Source: Comamonadaceae bacterium | GTDB taxonomy: Bacteria > Pseudomonadota > Gammaproteobacteria > Burkholderiales > Burkholderiaceae_C | Direction: 5' to 3' | Assembly (NCBI GenBank): GCA_947374505.1 | Contig: CANCCE010000153.1 | Coordinates: 1 to 6,632, forward strand | DNA: 6,632 bases | Part shown: piece after piece, positions 1-6,288 of the stretch | Numbering within the stretch: position 1 is the stretch's first letter | Layout of the letters: each line of letters begins with the position of its first letter | Position numbers and translations under genes: made by a program | Notes under the pieces: model-generated | What the model was told of the DNA's origin: nothing | Seen by the model: the letters and a program-made list of their open reading frames with translations, nothing else | Database searches by the model: none

Positions 1-774
1 GCGCAACACGCCGGCATAAAAGTGCTGCCTGATGAGCTGACCGCGCAGGTGTACGTGCCAGGTCGGAAGGGCTCTTTTCAGGTCGAAATGCTGACGGCCA
101 CCCGGCGCCAAGCTCTGGTGGGGTACACGCTGCGCCCTCAACTCGAAGATTTGCTGCGCGAGGTTGCCAGTGGCAACCCGGTGCTGGTCTTTCAAAACCT
201 CTCGTTGCAGGTGTACCCGATCTGGCATTACGCCGTAGTGATTGGTTTTGACCGTGCGCGCAACACGATCGTGCTGCATTCCGGCGTGACGGAGCGGCTG
301 GAGATGTCGCTATTCACGTTTGAAAGAACTTGGGCCCGCGCTGAGCATTGGGCGATGGTGGCTTTGCCGCCAGAGCGTTTGCCGGCCACCGCGCAGGCTG
401 AGCGTTTCACGGCTGCAGCGGCAGGACTCGAAAGGGTGCAGCCAGCCACAGCGCAGGCGGCTTACAAGACCGCCCTGAAGGTTTGGCCCGGCCAGCGTGC
501 AGCCATGATCGGCCTGGGCAATGCCGCTTATGCCTTGGGGCAACAAGAAGAGGCGGCGGCCCGCTTTGAATCAGCCACCCAAGTGCATGCCGACTTTGCC
601 GATGCCTGGAACAATCTGGCGCAAGTCCGCTTGGAGCAAGGGCGTTTGCCGGAGGCCGCTGAAGCGATCAAGCGGGCCGTTCAGATCGGTGGCCCGCGGG
701 CTGAGCGCTACAGCAGCTTGCAGGAAAAAATCCTAGCGAAACTTAAAGCGCCAGCGTCAACGCAAAGCCCTTAG
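1..774 (+). CDS. PA2778-family C39-like cysteine peptidase with TPR repeats, 5'-truncated
   Basis: The frame is open from base 1, so the true start lies left of the window; the GTG at base 22 is internal (family proteins read ...VYVPGRKGSF in mid-domain). 257 codons are visible. The first half matches the C39-like papain-fold domain: QVYVPGRKGSFQVEM (bases 46-90), the GNPVLVFQNL strand, and YPIWHYAVVIGFD, where the His codon at 226-228 is the expected catalytic His. The catalytic Cys would be upstream and cannot be checked. FERTWARAEHWAMVALPPERLPATA closes this domain. About bases 445-693 encode two to three TPR-like helical repeats (GNAAYALGQQEEAAARFESA, then WNNLAQVRLEQGRLPEAAEA), which suggest protein-protein contacts. 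Family members are usually exported lipoproteins, but the signal region is missing here. Substrate and role are unknown. The gene runs into purM, stop overlapping stop. Confidence 0.85.
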   Translation, partial: AQHAGIKVLPDELTAQVYVPGRKGSFQVEMLTATRRQALVGYTLRPQLEDLLREVASGNPVLVFQNLSLQVYPIWHYAVVIGFDRARNTIVLHSGVTERLEMSLFTFERTWARAEHWAMVALPPERLPATAQAERFTAAAAGLERVQPATAQAAYKTALKVWPGQRAAMIGLGNAAYALGQQEEAAARFESATQVHADFADAWNNLAQVRLEQGRLPEAAEAIKRAVQIGGPRAERYSSLQEKILAKLKAPASTQSP

Positions 775-1802
775 CTGACGATGACCGCAGCGCCTTCACC
801 GCGTGCGGCGATCACGCCGATCTCAAAGACCTTCTCGCCTGCTTCGCGTAGCATCTGCGCGGTGGCGGCTGCGTTGGCAGCGTCGACCACCACCACCATG
901 CCAATGCCGTTGTTGAAGGTGCGGTTCATTTCGAAGTCGGAGATGGCGGCGGTGTTTTGCAACCAGGCAAACAGCTCGGTTTGTGGCCAGCTGCCTTTGC
1001 GAAGGTGGGCCGCCATGCCGTCGGGCAACACGCGTGGAATGTTCTCCAGCAAGCCGCCGCCGGTGATGTGGGCCAGCGCCTTGATTGGGTGCGCCGCCAG
1101 CGCTGCCAGCACGTTTTTAACGTACAAACGCGTCGGTTCCATCACCGCTTCTTTGAAGGGTTTTCCGTCCAAGTTGGCGGGCAGCTGATCGCCAGCGCGC
1201 TCGATGCACTTGCGCACCAAGCTGAAGCCGTTCGAGTGCACGCCGCTGGAGGCCAAACCGAGCACCACATCGCCTGCAGCAATGTTTTGGCCGGTCAAGA
1301 TTTTGGATTTTTCGACGGCACCAACCGCAAAACCGGCCAAGTCGTATTCACCGTCCGGGTACATGCCTGGCATTTCAGCGGTTTCGCCGCCAATCAAGGC
1401 GCAGCCCGACAACTCGCAACCGCGTGCAATGCCGCCGACCACCGCTGCGGCGGTGTCAATGTGGAGCTTGCCGCAGGCAAAGTAGTCCAGAAAAAACAGC
1501 GGCTCGGCACCTTGCACCAGTACGTCATTGACGCTCATGGCCACCAGGTCAATGCCGACGGTGTCATGCATTTGCCATTCAAACGCCAGCCGCAGCTTGG
1601 TGCCCACGCCATCGGTGCCGCTGACCAGCACCGGCTCTTTGTAGCGCTTGGGCACTTCAAACAGTGCGCCAAAGCCGCCAATGCCGGCCAAAACGCCTTC
1701 GCGCATGGTCTTTTTAGCCAAGGGTTTGATGCGTTCGACCAGGGCGTCGCCTGCGTCGATGTCAACGCCGGCGTCTTTATAAGAAAGGGGGGATTGGCTC
1801 AT
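771..1802 (-). CDS. purM: Phosphoribosylformylglycinamidine cyclo-ligase (AIR synthetase)
   Basis: This is the fifth step of purine synthesis: ATP-dependent ring closure of FGAM to aminoimidazole ribonucleotide, in the cytosol as a homodimer. The 343 residues match the usual length (about 345). Family motifs appear in order: SYKDAGVDI (7-15), GGFG (42-45), the nucleotide-binding GTDGVGTKL (62-70), MSVNDVL (89-95), GGETAEMPGMY (138-148), SSGVHSNGFSLVR (185-197), HITGGGLLENIPR (245-257) and FNNGIGM (296-302). The N-terminal and C-terminal AIRS halves are complete and no key residue is missing. The ATG at 1802 gives the canonical MSQ..LSYKDAGVDI start; no clear Shine-Dalgarno precedes it. It is divergent from hda and convergent with the PA2778-family gene, with a 4-base stop overlap. 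Long plus-strand ORFs opposite it are shadows of its codon bias. Confidence 0.98.
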   Translation of the reverse strand: MSQSPLSYKDAGVDIDAGDALVERIKPLAKKTMREGVLAGIGGFGALFEVPKRYKEPVLVSGTDGVGTKLRLAFEWQMHDTVGIDLVAMSVNDVLVQGAEPLFFLDYFACGKLHIDTAAAVVGGIARGCELSGCALIGGETAEMPGMYPDGEYDLAGFAVGAVEKSKILTGQNIAAGDVVLGLASSGVHSNGFSLVRKCIERAGDQLPANLDGKPFKEAVMEPTRLYVKNVLAALAAHPIKALAHITGGGLLENIPRVLPDGMAAHLRKGSWPQTELFAWLQNTAAISDFEMNRTFNNGIGMVVVVDAANAAATAQMLREAGEKVFEIGVIAARGEGAAVIVS

Positions 1803-1879
1803 GCTGATGAAATTGGTTGTCGCCGACCTGGAGGGCGGCGTTGCGGTTGGCAGAGGTCAGGCCCGTTAATTGAAGTAGC

Positions 1880-1916
1880 AAGCCCGATAGAATCGAAGAC
1901 AAGATTCTAAGGGCTT
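1880..1916. promoter_or_regulatory. Two-part inverted repeat between purM and hda (candidate operator, promoter pair or hairpin)
   Basis: The outer arms AAGCCC (1880-1885) and GGGCTT (1911-1916) and the inner arms TAGAATC (1888-1894) and GATTCTA (1903-1909) are each perfect. They enclose an 8-base loop (1895-1902) with a 2-versus-1 base internal bulge, so 13 base pairs could form. Each inner arm contains TAGAAT, a good sigma-70 -10 hexamer, on both the plus strand (1888-1893) and the minus strand (1909-1904). No convincing -35 sits at 16-18 bases from either, so promoter function is only inferred. CCCCTTTT follows on the plus side, a poor U-tract for a terminator. Only the symmetry is directly seen. 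Confidence 0.4.
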
Positions 1917-1979
1917 CCCCTTTTCCGACTTTATGCTGTTCATACCTTCTTCTCATCGCGCCGCTGCCGCCCGACCGGC

Positions 1980-2666
1980 ATGAAGCAGATTGCCTTGGAT
2001 ATTGGCTTGGCTTCGGCGCCATCATTCGATAATTTCTTCGCAGGTCCCAATGAGGCGGCTCTCAAGCACCTGCAACTCTGGGCGGGTAACAGTCTGCGCT
2101 CCCCTGTGCCCACCTATTTATGGGGCGAAGCGGGGAGTGGTAAAAGCCATCTGCTGAAAGCCTTCGCCGAGTTGCTTTGCGAGCAGGGTGCCACGGTCGG
2201 CTGGCTCGATGCGTCGGTGCTGGAACCGCCCGAGTTTGACGAACGCTGGGTCGCCGTCCTGATGGACGATTGCCACCTTTACACCGCTGTTCAGCAGCAG
2301 GCCGCATTCAACTGGTTTGTCAACGCCTTGAGCGCGGCCGACGGCCAGCCGCGCTGTGTGCTGGCGGCGGGAGCCTTGCCGCCGGCTGATTTGGCCTTGC
2401 GTGAAGACCTGCGGACTCGTCTCGGTTGGGGCCATGTGTTTGCGTTGCACGCGTTGACCGATGCCGAGCGCCGTGCTGTGTTGCGTCAAGAAGCCGACGC
2501 CCGCGGTGTTTTTCTGGGCGATGAGGCGATGGATTTCATCCTCAGCCGTTTCTCGCGAGACCTTGGCAATCTGATGCAACTGCTTGACCAGCTCGACGGC
2601 TACTCCCTGCAAACCCAGCGCGCCATCACCATTCCGCTGATCAAATCGATGCTCGACAACCAATGA
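1980..2666 (+). CDS. hda: DnaA regulatory inactivator Hda
   Basis: Hda is a DnaA-like AAA+ protein that acts with the DNA-loaded beta sliding clamp to stimulate ATP hydrolysis by DnaA after initiation, which prevents re-initiation. The 228 residues show Walker A GEAGSGKSH (49-57, Lys55), Walker B VLMDDCH (93-99, Asp96 and Asp97), box VII RTRLGWG with the presumed arginine finger Arg147, and a sensor-2-like RFSRDLGNLMQLLDQLD (190-206). There is no DnaA-type DNA-binding domain IV, which separates it from DnaA. The N-terminal QIALDI (residues 3-8) is the likely clamp-binding motif. The ATG at 1980 gives the expected MKQ start although no Shine-Dalgarno is evident. It is the first gene of the apparent hda-HAD-pcnB-folK operon, and its stop overlaps the next start. 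Confidence 0.95.
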   Translation: MKQIALDIGLASAPSFDNFFAGPNEAALKHLQLWAGNSLRSPVPTYLWGEAGSGKSHLLKAFAELLCEQGATVGWLDASVLEPPEFDERWVAVLMDDCHLYTAVQQQAAFNWFVNALSAADGQPRCVLAAGALPPADLALREDLRTRLGWGHVFALHALTDAERRAVLRQEADARGVFLGDEAMDFILSRFSRDLGNLMQLLDQLDGYSLQTQRAITIPLIKSMLDNQ

Positions 2667-3331
2667 CAAAAGTAGCGCTGTTTGACCTTGACCACACGCT
2701 GATCCCGATGGACTCAGACTTCCAGTGGGGCGAATTCACCCTGGCCCTTGGCTGGTGCGACAGCACGGAATTCAAGCTGCGCAACACCGAGTTCTACGAA
2801 CACTACAAGGCCGGCACGCTGGACATCCATGCTTATGTGCGCTTTGCCACGCAGGCCATGCGGCAGCAGGGCGCCGCCAAGTCTGCCGAAGCGCATGCCG
2901 CCTTCATGCAGACGGTGGTGCAAGCCGCCATCCGGCCGCAAGCGCGGGCGCTGGTGCAAGCCCATCAGGCGGCCGGTGACTTGGTCGTCATCGTCACCGC
3001 CACCAATGAATTTGTCACCCGGCCAATTGCCGATGCGTTCGGCGTACCCGACCTCATCGCCGTGCAATTGGCCCGCGATGCGGCGGGCGAATTGACCGGT
3101 GAGATCGCTGGCACGCCGTCGTTTCGCGAAGGCAAAGTCACGCGGGTTGAGGCTTGGCTGGCTGAGCGGCAACTTGATTGGCACAGCACGGAAACGGTTT
3201 TTTATTCGGACTCGATCAACGATCTGGCCCTGCTTGAAAAGGTCACCCACCCGGTGGCCACCAACCCTGACGCGGCCTTGCGGGCCGTCGCCACTGAGCG
3301 CCAATGGCGCATACTTGAGCTGTTCACTTAG
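2663..3331 (+). CDS. HAD superfamily subfamily IB (SerB-like) phosphatase, substrate unknown
   Basis: A 222-residue cytosolic haloacid-dehalogenase-type phosphohydrolase. Motif I is FDLDHTLI (nucleophile Asp8, acid/base Asp10). Motif II is VIVTATNE (Thr112). Motif III is the Lys of EGKVTRVEAW (Lys158). Motif IV is YSDSINDLALL (Asp183, Asp187, Mg2+ ligands). The helical cap between motifs I and II (about 15-95) and the ending HPVATNPDAALRAVA are typical of the IB group that includes phosphoserine phosphatase. Relatives are variously labelled HAD hydrolase, phosphoserine phosphatase-like or histidinol-phosphatase; I cannot choose from sequence alone. The start overlaps the hda stop (ATGA at 2663-2666), which implies translational coupling, and pcnB begins 6 bases after its stop. 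All catalytic residues are intact, so it should be active. Confidence 0.9.
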   Translation: MTKVALFDLDHTLIPMDSDFQWGEFTLALGWCDSTEFKLRNTEFYEHYKAGTLDIHAYVRFATQAMRQQGAAKSAEAHAAFMQTVVQAAIRPQARALVQAHQAAGDLVVIVTATNEFVTRPIADAFGVPDLIAVQLARDAAGELTGEIAGTPSFREGKVTRVEAWLAERQLDWHSTETVFYSDSINDLALLEKVTHPVATNPDAALRAVATERQWRILELFT

Positions 3332-3337
3332 CATTTC

Positions 3338-4960
3338 ATGATCAAAAAATTCATTGACAAGCTGTTCGGCAAGACTGCCAACACGCCCACTGGTGCCTCG
3401 CGCACCAAAAAATCGCCTTACGGCAAACGCCTCGAAGTCGGCCCCAAAGAGCACGGCATTGACCCCGCCTTGGTCGATGAACGCGCCATGGATGTGGTAC
3501 GCACGCTCAAAGACGCCGGTTACCAAGCCTATATCGTCGGCGGCGCCGTGCGTGACTTGCTGGTGGGTCTGAGGCCAAAAGACTTCGACGTCGCCACCGA
3601 CGCCACACCTGAACAGGTCAAGCCGCTGTTTCGCCGGGCCTTCATCATTGGCAGGCGTTTTCGCATCGTTCACGTCATTTACGGCCGTGGCCGGGAGCAT
3701 GAAGTGATCGAGGTCTCCACCTTTCGCGCGAATCTTGACAGCAGCCAAGCTGAGCAGGTGGGCGGCAATGAGCGCACCAGCAAAAGTCAACTTGCGGGTA
3801 TGAAGCACGCCGTTGACTCGTCAGGCCGGGTGTTGCGCGACAACGTTTGGGGCTCGATGGAGCACGACGCAGCGCGCCGCGACTTCACCATCAACGCCAT
3901 GTATTACGACCCCGAAACACACGTCGTGGTCGACTATCACAACGGCATCCGCGACTCCAAAAAACGCATTCTGCGCATGATCGGTGATCCGGCCACGCGC
4001 TACCGCGAAGACCCGGTTCGGATCATTCGCGCTGTTCGTTTTTCGGCCAAGCTGAGCGCGTTGGGCTTCAAGTTTGAAGACAAAACCGTGGCCCCGCTGC
4101 GCGACATGTGCCGTCTGCTGGCTGACGTGCCGCAGTCCCGCTTGTTCGACGAAATGCTCAAGCTCTTGCAGACCGGCCATTCGCTGGCCAGCATTGAGCA
4201 ACTTAAATTCCTGGGTTTAGGTACTGGCATTTACCCGCTGCTTGATGTCGTGGTCGAGAGTGCCGACGAACCGTTTTTGAAACTGGCACTTCAAGACACC
4301 GACCGCCGCGTCGGCGAAGGCAAGCCGGTGGCGCCCAGTTTCTTGCTGGCCTGCGTGCTGTGGACCGATGTGCGTGAAGGCTGGGCCCGCCGTTGCAAGC
4401 GTGGTGAGCATGTGATGCCGGCGCTACAAGACGCGATTGACGACGCCTTCAATGCCAAGATCGGCGATGTCTCTGGCCGTGGCAAGCTCGGCATTGACAT
4501 GCGTGAGATCTGGAGCATGCAGCCGCGCTTTGAAAAACGCAGCGGCAGCTCACCCTATTCGATGCTGGAACAGCCGCGTTTTCGCGCTGGCTTCGATTTT
4601 TTGCGGCTGCGGGCGCAGACCGGCGAGATCGACACCGAGCTGTCCGAGTGGTGGGAAAAGTTCAGTACCGCCTATGACGACGAGCGTCACGAGATGGTCG
4701 AGCAGGTGCGCTTGGCCCAGCAGCAAAAACCGCAAACACCGCGCAGCCGCGTCAGGCGGGTGGAGGCCGATCACCCAGCGCCGGCAACCAACCGTGTACC
4801 AGAGTCTTCGGCTGACAGCGAGCCCAACGAAGATCAGCAACCCGGCGAGATGGGTGATGCAGCGCCGGCTAAAAAACGCCGTCGTCGCCGCAAGCCGGTG
4901 AATCGCGAAGGCGGTTCGGCCGTGGCCAGCCCAGCTTCAGACAGCTCGGCTGAACACTGA
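3338..4960 (+). CDS. pcnB: Poly(A) polymerase I
   Basis: Adds 3' poly(A) tails to RNA and so targets mRNAs and small RNAs for decay; class II nucleotidyltransferase. Of 540 residues, about 60-195 form the catalytic head: VGGAVRDLLVG (67-77), the metal-binding DFD (Asp82, Asp84) in KDFDVATDATPEQV, then IIGRRFRIVHV (103-113), a stretch typical of bacterial PAPs rather than CCA-adding enzymes, and RRDFTINAMYYDP (180-192). The RNA/nucleotide-binding neck follows with REDPVRIIRAVRFSAKL (223-239). Residues from about 465 are a low-complexity Pro/Ser/Glu tail with KKRRRRRK (512-519), probably disordered and RNA-binding. The protein is longer than the E. coli enzyme mainly through this tail. The ATG at 3338 gives MIKKFIDKLF; no strong Shine-Dalgarno is seen. 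A CCA-tRNA nucleotidyltransferase is the alternative, but less likely given the motif, the tail and the folK linkage. Confidence 0.96.
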   Translation: MIKKFIDKLFGKTANTPTGASRTKKSPYGKRLEVGPKEHGIDPALVDERAMDVVRTLKDAGYQAYIVGGAVRDLLVGLRPKDFDVATDATPEQVKPLFRRAFIIGRRFRIVHVIYGRGREHEVIEVSTFRANLDSSQAEQVGGNERTSKSQLAGMKHAVDSSGRVLRDNVWGSMEHDAARRDFTINAMYYDPETHVVVDYHNGIRDSKKRILRMIGDPATRYREDPVRIIRAVRFSAKLSALGFKFEDKTVAPLRDMCRLLADVPQSRLFDEMLKLLQTGHSLASIEQLKFLGLGTGIYPLLDVVVESADEPFLKLALQDTDRRVGEGKPVAPSFLLACVLWTDVREGWARRCKRGEHVMPALQDAIDDAFNAKIGDVSGRGKLGIDMREIWSMQPRFEKRSGSSPYSMLEQPRFRAGFDFLRLRAQTGEIDTELSEWWEKFSTAYDDERHEMVEQVRLAQQQKPQTPRSRVRRVEADHPAPATNRVPESSADSEPNEDQQPGEMGDAAPAKKRRRRRKPVNREGGSAVASPASDSSAEH

Positions 4961-4967
4961 TTCTGAG

Positions 4968-5477
4968 ATGCCGGCGATGGCTTTGGTCACGGCATACATC
5001 GCCATCGGCGCGAACCTAGGTCAAGCCCGGCTTAGCGTGCAGCAGGCCATGCAGGCCTTGGGTCAATTGCCACTGACGCGGCTGATTCATGGCTCCAGCC
5101 TGTACCGCACCGCACCGATCGCCAGCGACCCTTCGCGTCCAACATCGGCCACCAGTCCGGACTTCATCAATGCCGTCGCAGCGATCGAAACCGGCTTAAC
5201 CGCGCCCGACCTGCTGCTGCATTTGCAGGCACTTGAGCTGGCCGCTGGCCGCGAACGGCCGTATCCCGATGCACCGCGCACGCTAGACCTAGACATCTTG
5301 TTGTACGGCAGCGCTCAGATGGATTCAGCCCAGTTGGTGATTCCACATCCGCGCATGACACAACGTGCTTTTGTGTTGGTACCGCTGGCGGAGATTGCAC
5401 CTGCGCTGGTGACTTCTGCGCAGTTGGCCGCGGTCGCTCATCAGTCGATTGAAAAGCTGCTGCCAGCCGTTTCCTGA
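4968..5477 (+). CDS. folK: 2-amino-4-hydroxy-6-hydroxymethyldihydropteridine pyrophosphokinase (HPPK)
   Basis: Transfers pyrophosphate from ATP to 6-hydroxymethyl-7,8-dihydropterin, the step before dihydropteroate synthase in folate synthesis. Within 169 residues: AYIAIGANLG (9-18), SSLYRTAPI (43-51), DFINAV (65-70), the arginine-rich loop GRERPYP (94-100), and the signature APRTLDLDILLYG (102-114), where Arg104, Asp107 and Asp109 correspond to the ATP/Mg2+ residues. VIPHPRMTQRAFVLVPLAEIAP (124-145) completes the fold. The loop after YRTAP (residues 51-64) is several residues longer than in E. coli and rich in Ser, Pro and Thr. An ATG at 4977, three codons in, is an equally possible start (MALVTAYIAIGANLG); GAG at 4965-4967 would suit that one better by spacing. 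It lies 7 bases after pcnB, a linkage also known in E. coli. Confidence 0.96.
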   Translation: MPAMALVTAYIAIGANLGQARLSVQQAMQALGQLPLTRLIHGSSLYRTAPIASDPSRPTSATSPDFINAVAAIETGLTAPDLLLHLQALELAAGRERPYPDAPRTLDLDILLYGSAQMDSAQLVIPHPRMTQRAFVLVPLAEIAPALVTSAQLAAVAHQSIEKLLPAVS

Positions 5478-5508
5478 CGGCGCATCACGCCGCTAAATCG
5501 CGCGCTTT
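5478..5508. terminator. Weak hairpin in the folK/pdxH convergent gap, possible bidirectional terminator
   Basis: Between the folK and pdxH stops there are only 30 bases. CGGCG (5478-5482) and CGCCG (5488-5492) form a 5-bp stem with loop CATCA. A second near-palindrome, AAA-T-CGCGCG-C-TTT (5495-5508), has A residues on the left and T residues on the right, as bidirectional terminators do, but its stem is too short to be convincing. No long U-tract follows either hairpin. The position between convergent genes is the best argument; the structure itself is weak. Confidence 0.3.
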
Positions 5509-6155
5509 TACGGCGCCAGTCGCTCGCGCAACCAGCCGCTGTCTTGCGGCGTGTAACGCAGGCGGTCATGCAAACGGCTAGGCCGGCCTTGCCAAAATTC
5601 CCAGCGTTCTGGGAGCAGCCGATAGCCACCCCAATGCGGTGGCCGTGGCGGTTGCAGCAAAAACTTCGCCGCGTACTTGGCCGCATTCGCCACCAACACC
5701 GAGCGCCCTGAAATCACCTGGCTCTGCGGGCTGGCCCACGCACCGATACGCGAGTCCAGCGGCCGGCTGTTGAAATAGGCGTCACTCTCTTCGGTAGCTA
5801 TTTTTTCAACCCGGCCTTCGATGCGCACCACCCGCTCCAGCTCGACCCAATGAAACTGCAAAGCCGCGTGCGGGTTGGCCGCCAACTCCTGGCCTTTGCG
5901 GCTGTCGTAATTGCTGAACCAGACAATGCCGCGCGGGTCTAGTGCCTTGATCAGCACAATCCGGGTGGACGGCCGCTGCTGGCTATCGACGGTGGCCAAG
6001 GTCATGGCGTTCGGCTCAGGCACTTGTGCACTGATGGCTTGGTCCAGCCATTGCCCGAACTGTTGTAAGGGGTCTGCGTGCGAGGCGGTTTCATGCAGCT
6101 CGGCACTCTCGTAACTTTTGCGCAGGTCGGCCAGAGGAAGGGTAGAGCGGGTCAT
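5508..6155 (-). CDS. pdxH: Pyridoxamine/pyridoxine 5'-phosphate oxidase
   Basis: FMN-dependent oxidase that converts pyridoxamine or pyridoxine 5'-phosphate plus O2 to pyridoxal 5'-phosphate; a cytosolic homodimer. From the ATG at 6155 it is 215 residues, close to the family norm of about 210-220. Visible motifs: LADLRKSYE (8-16), AMTLATVDSQQRPSTRIVLIK (50-70, Arg65 in the FMN site), FSNYDSRKGQELA (80-92), RPLDSRIGAWASPQSQ (131-146), the PLP-site stretch HWGGYRL (174-180), and the C-terminal signature WEFWQGRPSRLHDRL (185-199). The frame stays open to a TTG at 6182, but that codon falls in a likely -10 element and adds nine unconserved residues, so the ATG is preferred. No Shine-Dalgarno is evident. 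It converges on folK and is divergent from the IorA-like gene. Confidence 0.96.
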   Translation of the reverse strand: MTRSTLPLADLRKSYESAELHETASHADPLQQFGQWLDQAISAQVPEPNAMTLATVDSQQRPSTRIVLIKALDPRGIVWFSNYDSRKGQELAANPHAALQFHWVELERVVRIEGRVEKIATEESDAYFNSRPLDSRIGAWASPQSQVISGRSVLVANAAKYAAKFLLQPPRPPHWGGYRLLPERWEFWQGRPSRLHDRLRYTPQDSGWLRERLAP

Positions 6156-6158
6156 GAA

Positions 6159-6168
6159 CACAATTGTG
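6159..6168. promoter_or_regulatory. Perfect palindrome CACAATTGTG just upstream of pdxH
   Basis: A 10-base perfect palindrome ends 3 bases before the pdxH start codon. It is flanked by a looser pair, ATGAA (6154-6158) and TTCAT (6174-6178). It would sit at about +2 to +12 of the predicted transcript, a position where a bound repressor would block initiation. Perfect 10-base palindromes occur several times by chance in a window of this size, so only its placement is suggestive. No regulator can be named. Confidence 0.25.
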
Positions 6169-6176
6169 ACCGCTTC

Positions 6177-6204
6177 ATTCAAACGGGTGGCAAAGGCCAG
6201 TCAA
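6177..6204 (-). promoter_or_regulatory. Predicted sigma-70 promoter of pdxH
   Basis: On the minus strand TTGACT (6204-6199) matches the -35 consensus at 5 of 6 positions. After a 16-base spacer, TTGAAT (6182-6177) matches the -10 at 4 of 6. Transcription would begin near 6170, leaving a leader of about 15 bases before the ATG at 6155. This is pattern matching only; a second promoter further upstream is possible. Confidence 0.4.
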
Positions 6205-6288
6205 CTCCCGGGTTTGTTCCTTGCCGCAAAGACAGATCAGGCGGCTTAGGTCTACGCTCACTAGATATCTCTCACTCTGGATTTTTCA

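Noticed and set aside
22..24. GTG at base 22 as the start of the first gene
   Set aside because: The frame is open to base 1 and the homology begins in mid-domain, so the gene is truncated by the window edge.
1801..1869. 22-codon micro-ORF (MLMKLVVADLEGG...) divergent from purM
   Set aside because: It has no ribosome site, overlaps the purM start codon, and is easily expected by chance.
957..1910. 317-codon open frame on the plus strand opposite purM
   Set aside because: Entirely antisense to a clear purM; high G+C third-position bias leaves shadow frames open. Its product is Gln/His/Ala-rich and resembles no known family.
1931..1939. TTATGCTGT upstream of hda as a DnaA box
   Set aside because: It fails the last three positions of TTATCCACA; no other DnaA box is visible in the spacer.
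2714..3808. 364-codon open frame on the minus strand opposite the HAD gene and the pcnB start
   Set aside because: It crosses two well-supported genes and its composition fits a codon-bias shadow; no domain is recognisable.
6156..6182. TTG start giving a 224-residue PdxH
   Set aside because: The extra nine residues are not family-like and the TTG lies in the predicted -10 element; ATG at 6155 gives the usual length.
6263..6270. AGATATCT palindrome upstream of the IorA-like gene
   Set aside because: Eight-base palindromes are common by chance; overlapping TAGATA could be a -10 but no matching -35 was found.
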